DNA from: Litorimonas sp965205225
GTDB lineage: Bacteria; Pseudomonadota; Alphaproteobacteria; Caulobacterales; Maricaulaceae
Length of the DNA stretch: 64,000 nucleotides
Reading direction: 5' to 3'
Assembly (NCBI GenBank): GCA_965205225.1
Contig: CBDBFZ010000002.1
Coordinates: 992,001 to 1,056,000 of the forward strand
Below, one piece after another: positions 19,536 through 28,691 of this stretch (position 1 is its first letter; each line of letters begins with the position of its first letter). A model generated the notes under the pieces. The model was not told the origin of the DNA. It worked only from the letters and a program-made list of their open reading frames with translations, and made no database searches. A program made the translations under genes and the position numbers.

Positions 19536-20397
19536 GGCTGTAGTGAAGAGTTAACTTTTATTTTCTATAATGTTCCTTCATTTTGTCAGGAGCGCACATA
19601 TGTCTGGTTATCAGGAACTTACGGATGAACAATGGAGCCGTTTAAAGCCTTATTTGCCTTATGGGAGCACAGGGAAACCGGGTCGCAACGCCAATAACAG
19701 GCTTTTCATTGATGCTTTGTTGTGGATGGCCCGTTCGGGCGGGCGTTGGCGCGATTTACCCGAACGGTTCGGGCGTTTTGACAGTGTCAAACGGCGTTAT
19801 TATCTCTGGGTTGAGGCCGGGGTTTTAGAAGATGTCTTTAAGGCCTTGCGCACTCACGCTGATCAAGAGTGGCTGATGATGGATGCCACAATTGTGCGGG
19901 CGCATGCCCAAGCGGCCGGGGCGCGGCATAAAAAAGGGGGCCTGATGCCCACGCATTGGGGCGTTCCAGGGGGGGACGTTCCAAGGGCGGCCTGACGACA
20001 AAAATACATGGGCTGACAGATGCATTGGGTTTAGCTCTGCGCCTGATAGCAACGGGCGGGCATTGTAGCGAAATGACGCAAGCCGCCGCCTTATTGGCAG
20101 GGTTTAAGGCGGATCATGTCTTGGCGGATAAGGGCTATGATGGCCGGTGCGTTATAGACGCGGTGAATGAGAGCGGGGCTATGCCCGTTATTCCGTCCCG
20201 GAAAAATGCGCGCAAGCCAAGGCAAACTGATATGGCTTTGTATAAGGAACGTAATATTGTCGAGCGTTTCTTTGGCTATCTCAAACAGTTCCGGCGTGTG
20301 GCTACGCGATATGACAAGCATATCCAAAACTATATGGGCTTCGTCTATATCGCAGCTATCAAAATCTGGCTCAAATGATTAATTCTTCACTACAACC
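19536..20397 (+). mobile_element. IS427-group insertion sequence IS-alpha, copy B (best-preserved orfA/orfB pair)
   Basis: An 862-bp element with ends GGCTGTAGTGAAGAGTTAA and a matching right end (...TTCACTACAACC), flanked by TA within CTAG. It carries a 15-bp insertion (GTTCCAGGGGGGGAC) relative to copy E; being a multiple of three, it keeps orfB in phase. It is inverted relative to copy A, and the two bracket the crotonase gene. Confidence 0.92.
19600..20378 (+). CDS. IS427-group transposase made by programmed frameshift (orfA 19600-19995, orfB 19956-20378)
   Basis: orfA encodes the helix-turn-helix N-terminus (YQELTDEQWSRLKPYLP, LLWMARSGGRWRDLPERFG) and the first catalytic Asp (MMDATIVRAH). 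orfB holds ADKGYDGRCV and NIVERFFGYLKQFRRVATRYDK with the remaining acidic residues. A slippery A6G run at 19930-19936 allows a -1 shift. The shifted product reads HKKRGPDAHALGRSRGG and then LTTKIHG, which matches the normal uninterrupted IS427-type protein, so the shift site is well supported. The start at 19600 has AGGAG at the right distance. This copy could supply transposase to the others. Confidence 0.82.
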
Positions 20398-20595
20398 TAG
20401 CAGTATTCGGAAAATTCTGAACATCGGTGCAACGGACTCCGAACGCCCGGTTCGACGTTATTCTGGATGATGCAGAGATGCCCGACATGTCGGACTCAGG
20501 TCTGTTTATTGCCAGCGGGCTTCGCGCCAGCGGCGGCGCGCAGACGACCCTTCGCCGGACAATTCTCAATGATGTCGCCAATGTCCTTTGATGCA

Positions 20596-20826
20596 GGGCT
20601 GACGAACTGGGCTTTCCGTTCATGGATCCTGTCATTGCCACGGATGATAGTGAGCCGGTTGAAATGAAATGCCGGACTTCAGAGCCACGCTGCGAAATGA
20701 AGCCCGCCTTTCTATACGCTAAGCCTTTGCTTTGTCGCTACAAGGCTGCAATCTGACCCTGTTCAGCTTTCATTCAGCCCAAGGTCTCTATCAAGACAGC
20801 CTGAGATTTATCACTAGGAGTCTGCC
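20596..20826. promoter_or_regulatory. Region upstream of creD
   Basis: About 230 bases ahead of creD. CACTAGGAG lies eight bases before its ATG as the ribosome-binding site. An AT-richer patch near 20770-20800 could be the promoter, but no box is clear enough to call. Confidence 0.35.
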
Positions 20827-22266
20827 ATGACGACCCGTCCTCACCCCCCGTCGTTACCCCTTGGTTCGGTATCGCGGTCACTCGGGCTAAAGCTTATCGT
20901 GCTTCTGGTTCTGATCGTGCTTATGGCGGTTCCTGTCATGTTCATATCCTTCATCAACTTTGAGCGGTTATCCCGCGCCGATGAAGTCAGCCGTGAAGTC
21001 AGTCAGACTTATGGCGGTGAGCAGCGCCTGTTGGGGCCTGTTATCGTGGTTCCCTACCGCGAAACCTTGCCCAATGGCGGTATTCGAGAGGGCGATTATA
21101 TCCTATCTGCTCTGACGGGTGAGGCGGTTCTGAACGGGATCACCGTCGAGGAGAAAACCCGGTCACTCTATAAGGTTCCGATCTACACAGCCGAGGCCAC
21201 CCTATCCGCAACCCTACCGTCACTCGGCGAGGTCTTGCCGCAACAGACTGGACTGAGCTTCAATACCAACAGAGCGAAAGTCATAGTCGGCGTCGGCGAT
21301 GTGACCGGCCTGATTTCCGATGCAAACCTAAATGCCGGCGGACGGACATACATATTCGAACCTTATTCCGGATCTGCGCGATTTAGCTGGCCTGACATGA
21401 TGTTTGTTGAAAGAGAGGCCGCTATTGATCCGGTCCAAACTCGATCGACAACGCCACCCGTCATCTATGACCGATTGAATTCGGGCGGCATGACTCTGCT
21501 CTCCGTTCCCATTTCCGAGTTTGTCAGCGACGCCGACATGACTGTTACCGCCCGCATGGCCTTTACGGGGGCAAATCAGCTTTCCATTCTTCCCTATGCC
21601 AAAAGTACGATTTTGCGGATGAGTTCCGACTGGCCGCATCCAGGCTTTGAAGGCCGCTTTCCGCCAAGTGAGCGAACGATTACCGAGACCGGGTTTTCCG
21701 CCGAGTGGACGGTGCCCTATCTACGCCGTGGTCTTCCGTCTCAAGGCCGGGCTGGTGAGTTGATGGGCCTCGTTCAAGGTGGTGCGGATATGCAGGTTAA
21801 TTTTGTTAACCCTCTCAATCCTTATCAGATCGTCAATCGTGCGCTAAAATATGCGGTTCTGTTTATCGGTCTGGTTTCTCTGGTCTATTTTCTGATGGAA
21901 ACATTGCTGGGAGTCAGGGTTCACCCCGCGCAATATCTACTGATCGGGATTGCTCAGGCGGTCTTCTATCTGTTGTTGCTCGCATTCGCGGAACATATCG
22001 GTTTCACACTTGCCTTCCTGCTGAGTGCGGGCGCAACCGTTAGTCTTACAGCGGGTTATGCGGGCGCCTTATTCGGGCGTGCGTATATCTGGAAATCGGT
22101 GCTTGTATTTGGATCCGTTTACGGGCTGCTCTTCGTACTCATGCGAATTCAGGACTTCGCCCTGATGGTCGGCGCGCTGGTCAGTTTCGTTGCAATTGCC
22201 GCGACCCTCTATCTGACTCGGAATCTGAACTGGTATGGCGACAAAATGACTGAGCCAGATCGGTAA
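20827..22266 (+). CDS. creD: Inner membrane protein CreD
   Basis: 479 residues. One N-terminal transmembrane helix (LGLKLIVLLVLIVLMAVPVM) is followed by a large periplasmic domain that starts with the family motif YGGEQRLLGPVIVVPY, then five closely packed C-terminal helices (about residues 340-470, with ETLLGVRVHPAQYLLIG). Length and layout match CreD of the CreBC regulon, which affects envelope integrity and beta-lactam response. No creB or creC is next to it; both sides are IS material, so its original neighbourhood is lost. AGGAG eight bases before the ATG supports the start. Confidence 0.9.
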   Translation: MTTRPHPPSLPLGSVSRSLGLKLIVLLVLIVLMAVPVMFISFINFERLSRADEVSREVSQTYGGEQRLLGPVIVVPYRETLPNGGIREGDYILSALTGEAVLNGITVEEKTRSLYKVPIYTAEATLSATLPSLGEVLPQQTGLSFNTNRAKVIVGVGDVTGLISDANLNAGGRTYIFEPYSGSARFSWPDMMFVEREAAIDPVQTRSTTPPVIYDRLNSGGMTLLSVPISEFVSDADMTVTARMAFTGANQLSILPYAKSTILRMSSDWPHPGFEGRFPPSERTITETGFSAEWTVPYLRRGLPSQGRAGELMGLVQGGADMQVNFVNPLNPYQIVNRALKYAVLFIGLVSLVYFLMETLLGVRVHPAQYLLIGIAQAVFYLLLLAFAEHIGFTLAFLLSAGATVSLTAGYAGALFGRAYIWKSVLVFGSVYGLLFVLMRIQDFALMVGALVSFVAIAATLYLTRNLNWYGDKMTEPDR

Positions 22267-22284
22267 ACCAGAAGACTAATATGT

Positions 22285-22838
22285 AGAAGTTCAGACTTGA
22301 TCTGACAGTTCCGCAGATTACTGGCAGTGATCTGTTAGTTTGGCTTCAGTGTATGAACTTTTCCTGTCAGATGTCTTTGCCTTACATCATAGGCTCGTGC
22401 GGGGTCTTCCCAAGCACATTTTTCCCTGATGGGTGCTTCTGTATTGTACCAATGGATCCAGCTCCAGATCGGCTTGCAACGCTTTGACGGACTCGTAGAG
22501 TTTCTTACAGCATGTAACCTGATAAACCTCTTGCAATATAGTCTTGTGGACTCGCTCGCAAGGACCCGTTGGTTTGGGATGACTTGACCTTGGTTCTGGT
22601 GTGCTCGATCATGTTGATGGCCAGGAAAAGTTGATCGTTATACTGGTCGGCGTGGCCGCAATATTCCGTGCCGCGATACGTCAATATGCGCAGCACGAGC
22701 AAGCCATGCTCTTCGTGATAGGACAGACCTTTATCATTCAGCATGTCCGCCTCTGTAATCGGGGTTTGGGTCATGTACAGCTTGACCTGAGCGACCTTGG
22801 AACAGGGATCGGCATAAGTCTGCTGATAGACCCGTCAG
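22285..22838 (-). mobile_element. Remnant of an IS3/IS481-type integrase-core transposase
   Basis: The minus strand reads through KVAQVKLYMTQTPITEADML, then LRILTYRGTEYCG, IEHTRTKVKSSQTNG and, after frameshifts, pieces of THQGKMCLGR. These are C-terminal parts of an rve-type (DDE) transposase: the Asp in TDRGTEYCG is here TYRGTEYCG, and the region after SPQTNG is out of frame. No ends are visible. It is inactive. Confidence 0.65.
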
Positions 22839-22857
22839 AGCCCTTGAGCGGGTTGAC

Positions 22858-23133
22858 ATGACTGTATTCTGAGAGCCAAGGTCGCGCCCGGGTGGGCGGT
22901 CTCAACCTCCCCGTAGGCGACATCATGCCGCTTCTTTCCTGGTCTCGGGGTCTCTGCCATCCAGATGTCCTGTAGCTCGGCCTGGCCTTCTCGCGCAGGG
23001 ACTTCGGCAGCGCGCCGGTCACATTGGCAATCACATTGGCGGTTTTGTGAACCCAACACCGTTGCTCGCGGGTCTCGGGGAAGACATCCCGCAAGGCGGT
23101 CCAGAACCCAAATGCACCATCGCCGACACTCTA
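22858..23133 (-). mobile_element. Remnant of an IS256 (Mutator) family transposase
   Basis: The minus strand encodes DVFPETREQRCWVHKTANV, the Mutator-type hallmark, then ALPKSLREKA and, one frame away, ELQDIWMAETPRPGKKRHD. It is cut at 23133 by the TA where IS-alpha copy C begins. Frameshifts and truncation at both sides make it inactive. Confidence 0.75.
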
Positions 23134-23249
23134 GGCTGTAGTGAAGAATTAACTTTTGTTTTCTATAATGTTCCTTCATTTTTGTCAGGAGCACACATAT
23201 GCTTGGTTATCAGGAACTTACGGATGAACAATGGGGCCGTTTAAAGCCT

Positions 23250-24569
23250 GGAGGCCTCTAAAAACCATGCATTTTGTGGTGTGATCTGATTTACTGGTTT
23301 TGGGAGGATTTTATGATGCACGCGCCTGGATTGTTTGACTTGTCGGATCATCTTGCTCGCTTATCGGCGACAGGTGATCCGCTTGAAGCACTAGAGTGTC
23401 ATGTGGACTTTGAGGCTTTCCGAACTGTTCTGATGGAAGCCCTCGGTTATGGGGTTCGCGCCAAGGGCGGTCGGCCACCCTATGATCCGGTCACGATGTT
23501 CAAGGTGCTTGTTCTGGCGTCGATGCACAATCTGAGTGATGAACGGATGGAATTTCTGATCCGGGATCGTTTAAGTTGGCTGCGGTTTCTGAGGTTTGAG
23601 ATCGGTGAACCGACCCCGGACCAAAAGACGATTTGGCTGTTCCGTGAAAAGCTGACCCAGTCTGGTGCTTTCAAATCTCTGTTTGCCGCTTTTGAAGAGC
23701 AACTCTGCAAGCGCGGCTACAAACCCACGGGAGGTCAGATCGTGGATGCCACTTTGGTGTCAGCGCCGCGCCAACGGATGAAGAAAGAAGAGAAAGAGCG
23801 GGCCAGGGCGGGTGAAAGCGCGTCCGCTATCTGGCCTGATGATCCTGCCAGGGCCGCACAGAAAGACACCGACGCACGAGCGGTGGTCAGCTATTCCAGG
23901 GCGCGAAAGACCGCAGAAGGGGAACAGGACGCAGGCCTTGTCGACATTTCCATCCCTCACTTTGGGTACAAGAACCATATCAGTATTGACCGGAAATGGC
24001 GCTTTGTCCGGGGAGAGACCTGTACCCATGCGGCCCGCTATGATGGGCACGAACTGACATCGGTTCTGGATGCCACCAACAGCTCAAAGTCTGTTTGGGC
24101 GGATACAGCTTATCGCTCAGCCAGAAACGAAGCCTGGCTGAAAGCGCAGGGCTATCGTTCAAACATCCATCGAAAGAAGCCCCGCGGTAAACCGATGGCA
24201 AAGCACATTCGGCGCGGCAATGCGACCCGCTCCTCCATCCGTGCCTGTGTTGAACATGTGTTCGGATATGAGAAAGGGCCGATGGCGATCACGATCCGCT
24301 CAATCGGCCAGGCGCTCAATCGGCCAGGGCCGCTGGCCGGATCACCATGGCCAAGCTAAGCTACAACTTCCGCCGCCTCGTTTTCCATGAGCGACGACAG
24401 CCCATAGCCTGATTCTGTTCAAAATCCGGATCCCCCCACTTATGCGGGCCAAAATCATGCCAAAATACGCCTGTGGACACGCATTCGTCACTCTATGAAG
24501 CCTGACCTGAGAGCCGATTATAAAATTCGCCTCTATACTGGCCCCAAAACCCTGTTCTTCGAGGTGTCC
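23250..24569 (+). mobile_element. IS5-group insertion sequence, copy 2 (intact-frame copy)
   Basis: A 1320-bp element with ends GGAGGCCTCTAAAAACC and, inward from the right, GGACACCTCGAAGAACA. The 4-bp target duplication GCCT is at 23246-23249 and 24570-24573. It is the only one of three copies whose main transposase frame is uninterrupted. Confidence 0.93.
23274..24359 (+). CDS. IS5-group transposase (altered C-terminus)
   Basis: 361 residues in the frame given; a start at ATG 23313 (MMHAPGLFDLSDHLARL), after GGGAGG, is more likely and gives 348. Family landmarks are GGRPPYDPVTMFKVLVLASMH, the first Asp in IVDATLVSAPRQR, HFGYKNHISIDRK, the second Asp in VWADTAYRS and the Glu in SIRACVEHVFGYEKG. 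Near the end a short duplication (CGCTCAATCGGCCAGG) shifts the frame. The expected C-terminus, visible in another frame as MAKLSYNFRRLVFHERRQP, is replaced by about a dozen unrelated residues. All three copies share this change, so it was present before they spread and probably does not abolish activity. Confidence 0.88.
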   Translation: MWCDLIYWFWEDFMMHAPGLFDLSDHLARLSATGDPLEALECHVDFEAFRTVLMEALGYGVRAKGGRPPYDPVTMFKVLVLASMHNLSDERMEFLIRDRLSWLRFLRFEIGEPTPDQKTIWLFREKLTQSGAFKSLFAAFEEQLCKRGYKPTGGQIVDATLVSAPRQRMKKEEKERARAGESASAIWPDDPARAAQKDTDARAVVSYSRARKTAEGEQDAGLVDISIPHFGYKNHISIDRKWRFVRGETCTHAARYDGHELTSVLDATNSSKSVWADTAYRSARNEAWLKAQGYRSNIHRKKPRGKPMAKHIRRGNATRSSIRACVEHVFGYEKGPMAITIRSIGQALNRPGPLAGSPWPS

Positions 24570-25322
24570 GCCTTATTTGCCTTATGGGAGCACAGGGAAA
24601 CGGGGTCGCAACGCCAATAACAGGCTTTTCATTGATGCTTTGTTGTGGATGGCCCGTTCGGGCGGGCGTTGGCGCGATTTACCCGAACGGTTCGGGCGTT
24701 TTGACAGTGTCAAACGGCGTTATTATCTCTAGGTTGAGGCCGGGGTTTTAGAAGATGTCTTTAAGGCCTTGCGCACTCACGCTGATCAAGAGTGGCTGAT
24801 GATGGATGCCACAATTGTGCGGGCGCATGCCCAATCGGCCGGGGCGCGGCATAAAAAAGGGGGCCTGATGCCCACGCATTGGGGCGTTCCAGGGGGGGAC
24901 GTTCCAAGGGCGGCCTGACGACAAAAATACATGGGCTGACAGATGGATTGGGTTTAGCTCTGCGCCTGATAGCAACGGGCGGGCATTGTAGCGAAATGAC
25001 GCAAGCCGCCGCCTTATTGGCAGGGTTTAAGGCGGATCATGTCTTGGCGGATAAGGGCTATGATGGCCGGTGCGTTATGGAAGCGGTGAATGAGACTGGG
25101 GCTATGCCCGTTATTCCGTCCCGAAAAAATGCGCGCAAGCCAAGGCAAACTGATATGGCTTTGTATAAGGAACGTAATATTGTCGAGCGTTTCTTTGGCT
25201 ATCTCAAACAGTTCCGGCGTGTGGCTACGCGATATGACAAGCATATCCAAAACTATATGGGCTTCGTCTATATCGCAGCTATCAAGATCTGGCTCAAATG
25301 ATTAATTCTTCACTACGACCTA

Positions 25323-26174
25323 GGCTCAGGACTCATTAAATCCAATATGTGACGATGACTGCGATTGTGATTGCGGCCATGAAGATATCGGCCCGTCGAT
25401 CATATCGTGTTGCAATGCGTCGCCAATCTTTGAGCCGCCCGAACATGGTTTCGACCTTATGGCGTTGTTATATTGTATTTTACAGAATGAAGCGGGAGAG
25501 TTGCGCCCCTTTCGCGGTGGAATGCTGGCCGTGATACCTTTAGCCCTTAGCGCCGCACGATAATCATCAGAGTCATAGCCCTTATCACCGATCAGTGTGA
25601 TGTCCGGCCCATCGGGCAGAACAGGATAAAGGATTTTCGCACCAAGGTGGTCTGAGGTCTGACCCGTTGTTAGACATAGGGCGATCGGACGGCCCATTCC
25701 ATGCACACAGCGTGTAGCTTTGTGTTCAGGCTTTGTGTTCAGGCCGCCTTTAGTGCGCCCGATGTGACGGGGAAGTATCCCCCTTTTAAGAGGCTTGACG
25801 CCGTGCGATGGGTTTTGAGGTAAGTGGCATCGATCATGAGTATATCTGGTGGCGCGCCTTATACGGCCAAGTGACTGAATATAGTATAGAAAACACCCAT
25901 CCTGCTCCAGCGTTTGAACCTGTTATACAGGGTTTTGTGAGGCCCATACTCACAAGGGTGCATCGCGCCAAGGCAGACCATTTTCAGAACAAAGATGATC
26001 CCGGAAATTACCTTCCGATCATCAACACAAGGCCGCACCATGCGCCAGCGGAAAGAAAGGCTCGATCTTCGACATCTGCGCTTCAGACAACCAGAACAAA
26101 TAAGACATGGCAAAACTCCTTTGACACTCTGAATCACCATTCGCTTAAAAACGCAAATCAATAGGGCCTGAGCC
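25323..26174 (-). mobile_element. Second IS427-group element (IS-beta), decayed
   Basis: About 852 bp with ends GGCTCAGGACTCATT and GGCTCAGGCCCTATT read inward, flanked by TA on each side. The minus strand shows WRMVRPCVDDRKVISGIIF and EYGPHKTLYNRFKRWSRMGVF near the start, then GRPIALCLTTGQTSDHLGA and LIGDKGYDSDDYRAALRAKG. Several frameshifts and a duplicated GGCTTTGTGTTCA near 25725 break the frame. It is a different element from IS-alpha, lying exactly between copies C and E. Confidence 0.8.
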
Positions 26175-26176
26175 TA

Positions 26177-27023
26177 GGCTGTAGAGAAGAATTAATCATT
26201 TGAGCCAGATCTTGATAGCTGCGATATAGACGAAGCCCATATAGTTTTGGATATGCTTGTCATATCGCGTAGCCACACGCCGGAACTGTTTGAGATAGCC
26301 AAAGAAACGCTCGACAATATTACGTTCCTTATACAAAGCCATATCAGTTTGCCTTGGCTTGCGCGCATTTTTTCGGGACGGAATAACGGGCATAGCCCCG
26401 CTCTCATTCACCACGTCTATAACGCACCGGCCATCATAGCCCTTATCCGCCAAGACATGATCCGCCTTAAACCCTGCCAATAAGACGGCGGCTTGCGTCA
26501 TTTCGCTACAATGCCCGCCCGTTGCTATCAGGCGCAGAGCTAAACCCAATGCATCTGTCAGCCCATGTATTTTTGTCGTCAGGCCGCCCTTGGAACGCCC
26601 CAATGCATGGGCATCAGGCCCCCTTTTTTATGCCGCGCTCCGGCCGCTTGGGCATGCGCCCGCACAATTGTGGCATCCATCATCAGCCACTCTTGATCAG
26701 CGTGGGTGCGCAAGGCCTTAAAGACATCTTCTAAAACCCCGGCCTCAACCCAGAGATAATAACGCCGTTTGACACTGTCAAAACGCCCGAACCGTTCGGG
26801 TAAATCGCGCCAACGCCCGCCCGAACGGGCCATCCACAACAAAGCATCAATGAAAAGCCTGTTATTGGCGTTGCGACCCGGTTTCCCTGTGCTCCCATAA
26901 GGCAAATAAGGCTTTAAACGGCTCCATTGTTCATCCGTAAGTTCCTGATAACCAGACATATGTGCGCTCCTGACAAAATGAAGGAACATTATAGAAAATA
27001 AAAGTTAACTCTTCACTACAGCC
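26177..27023 (-). mobile_element. IS427-group insertion sequence IS-alpha, copy E (shortest form)
   Basis: 847 bp with the same ends as the other copies, flanked by TA within CTAG. It lacks the 14/15-bp insertion of copies A-D, so it represents the ancestral form. orfA runs from ATG 26959 to 26579 and orfB from 26603 to 26196, with the A6G slippery run between them (near 26627). The shifted product would read HALGRSKGGLTTKIHG without extra residues. It may be active. Confidence 0.92.
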
Positions 27024-27026
27024 TAG

Positions 27027-27305
27027 TACTTTCCCTCGACAGCTTCCTTTAAGATCATGGCGTCAAGAGTCAGGTCCGAGACAGGCTTGCGGAGCCGAAG
27101 ATTCTCCTTCTCCAACGCCTTCAGACGTTGAGCCTGATCGACCTTCAAGCCGCCATACTCACGTCGCCATCGATAATAAGTCTGTTCCGCGATGCCGAGA
27201 GACCGGCAAATCGCCTTCGTCTTCTCGCCTGCGGCCAGCCGGACTTCAGCCTCACGCAGCTTCGCGATACTTGTTCAGGGTGTAGCGTTTTCTTGCTATG
27301 ATGTG
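27027..27305 (-). mobile_element. IS3-family OrfA remnant
   Basis: From about 27300 the minus strand reads ARKRYTLNKYREA, a stop, EVRLAAGEKTKAICRSLG, then IAEQTYYRWRREYGGLKVDQ and a leucine-zipper-like LKALEKENLRLRK. It ends at SDLTLDAMILKEA, where IS-alpha copy E begins. This is the OrfA of an IS3-type element with a stop and a shift; orfB is absent. Confidence 0.75.
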
Positions 27306-28059
27306 CTCCTTCACGCGCAAAATAGCCAAAAACTCTAACTCTCAAAATGCACCACTCTAAGAGGGCAGGTCAAACAGCACCTATGTCTCAGATTTGGGTC
27401 TGGGCTAAGAGAGAGTTTTCGCTCATTTTCATTTCATGGAGTGAAGCATGAGAAAGACGAGACAAACATCCGGCGAGTGTGTCGTCAAAGATATCAGGAA
27501 AATGAAAATGCCGGCTCCGAGCATGGAGACAGTGGTTGAGGCGAGGACCGTTTTTTCGTTGATGCCAGTATATCCCTGTTAGATACCTAATTCGATGACG
27601 GCCATGATCGCCACAATGTTGAACATTTTCATGTCGAACCGCAAGGCGCTCATATTGCTCTGGTTTTCGAAACATCGAGGTCGTCGATCCCGAACCGCTT
27701 TCGACGACGGTCAATATCCGGCATGGCCGATTTATCGTTTGAACGCGCCATTCAACGTTCATATTCGCTGCGCGGCCGAGCTGTTGCTGTTGTATTCACA
27801 GCGTCCGCCCATGCCATTTCAAGGTTCTTCGCTATCATTTCCCACCAGTTCGTTACAGGATCGATACAGGACGAGGGCAAATATGGAGTGAACGCGGCGG
27901 GTTTGCGCTGATCCTGTCGCGGAAGAAACCCGACCGGATCGTATCAGATCGACCTAAAATCGACGAAACACGGTTAACCCACTCTCAATATGAAATTGGT
28001 GTGTATTGGAACGTGACAAATGCTTGCGGAGCAGAATGCACACCGTTAGATGCGCCGAC
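27306..28059. other. 750-bp stretch without an intact gene
   Basis: Between the IS3 remnant and tRNA-Ser I find only broken frames. On the minus strand a hydrophobic piece (TVLASTTVSMLGAGIFIFLI) ending near 27417, and another ending at a TAA near 27582, look like parts of a decayed small membrane protein. On the plus strand a 62-codon frame (27723-27911) has no recognisable relative. I cannot assign a function. Confidence 0.4.
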
Positions 28060-28150
28060 GGAGACGTGGCCGAGTGGTCGAAGGCGCTCCCCTGCTAAGG
28101 GAGTATGGGTCAAAAGCCCATCGAGGGTTCGAATCCCTTCGTCTCCGCCA
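28060..28150 (+). tRNA. tRNA-Ser (anticodon GCU)
   Basis: A complete 91-base cloverleaf including encoded CCA. The acceptor stem is GGAGACG with CGTCTCC, discriminator G. The anticodon loop in CTCCCCTGCTAAGGGAG gives GCU. A long variable arm (TATGGGTCAAAAGCCCATC) is typical of serine tRNAs, and the T arm is GAGGGTTCGAATCCCTT. Confidence 0.97.
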
Positions 28151-28640
28151 CTACCTTCTGGCACAAACCTCATGATTTATACCGCTCAAGATTAGTGCCC
28201 TGCTAACGGGGGTCTAGCGGATAAAAGGTGTACCAGAGATGTCTCTGACAAGGCCATTCTCGGCCAGTTTCCCAAAATATCTCTGACCGCGATTTTTACA
28301 ATGGGCTTTTATGCATCCGGACTGCAGTGATGATGCATTATTGTTGGTGTTTAGTCGCAGGTTTTATGCAAACCCAAGAGTTGCGCGCTGCGGGGGTCAT
28401 CTAGTTAGTATCTTCGTATTCAACAAGTCCTGAACGCAAAGACCTTTTGGTTGCATCCCTGAGAGTATGGCGAGTTGTATATCCGGGACCAAAAATGCCA
28501 ACTTCAGGTTCCGCGAGTGTCAACGGCGTGTTCCCCGTCAGCGCCTATTGTCATAACAGTGCGTCCGTGAGGGGAAGAACTAACATTACACGGGTTTTTG
28601 TTCGATAAACATTCGTTTGACGGCAACACCACGAAATGAG
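28151..28640. other. Non-coding stretch between tRNA-Ser and a tRNA fragment
   Basis: About 490 bases with no open frame of note, no IS similarity I can see and no RNA fold recognised. Given the tRNA 3' fragment at its right end, it may be the relic of an integrated element. Confidence 0.4.
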
Positions 28641-28688
28641 TGATTCCTAATCTGGGGACCGGTGGTTCGAATCCACCCGGGATCACCA
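28641..28688 (+). tRNA. 3' fragment of a tRNA, probably tRNA-Arg (CCU)
   Basis: From the anticodon loop onward this matches a tRNA: ATTCCTAATCTGG (anticodon CCT in a TTCCTAA loop), then the T arm GGTGGTTCGAATCCACC, acceptor half CGGGATC, discriminator A and CCA. The 5' half is absent: nothing upstream pairs with the acceptor (GATCCCG would be needed) or completes the anticodon stem. Fragments beginning at the anticodon loop are the usual trace of integrase att sites. It is not a functional tRNA. Confidence 0.6.
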
Positions 28689-28691
28689 TTT

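Larger units (their letters stand above)
19477..20595 (+). pseudogene. Short exported-type protein gene split by IS-alpha copy B
   Basis: A start at 19477 gives a short hydrophobic leader (MTFNHCTVLPSLSALLLTA) that ends exactly at the TA where IS-alpha copy B is inserted. After the element (from 20398) a frame reading FDVILDDAEMPDMSDSGLF continues to a stop near 20595, but with a shift or stop near 20420. I do not recognise the protein. The two halves are joined only by inference from position. Confidence 0.35.
23134..25320 (+). mobile_element. IS427-group IS-alpha, copy C, split by a nested IS5-group element
   Basis: The left part is 23134-23249 and the right part 24574-25320, together a full IS-alpha with the 15-bp insertion found in copy B. 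IS5-group copy 2 sits inside orfA with the 4-bp duplication GCCT at both edges. A TGG-to-TAG change near 24729 adds a stop in orfA. It is flanked by TA within CTAG on the left and by TA shared with IS-beta on the right. orfB (24879-25301) is intact. Confidence 0.92.

Noticed and set aside
27985..28195. Short frames on both strands over 28060-28150
   Set aside because: They lie on the tRNA-Ser gene.
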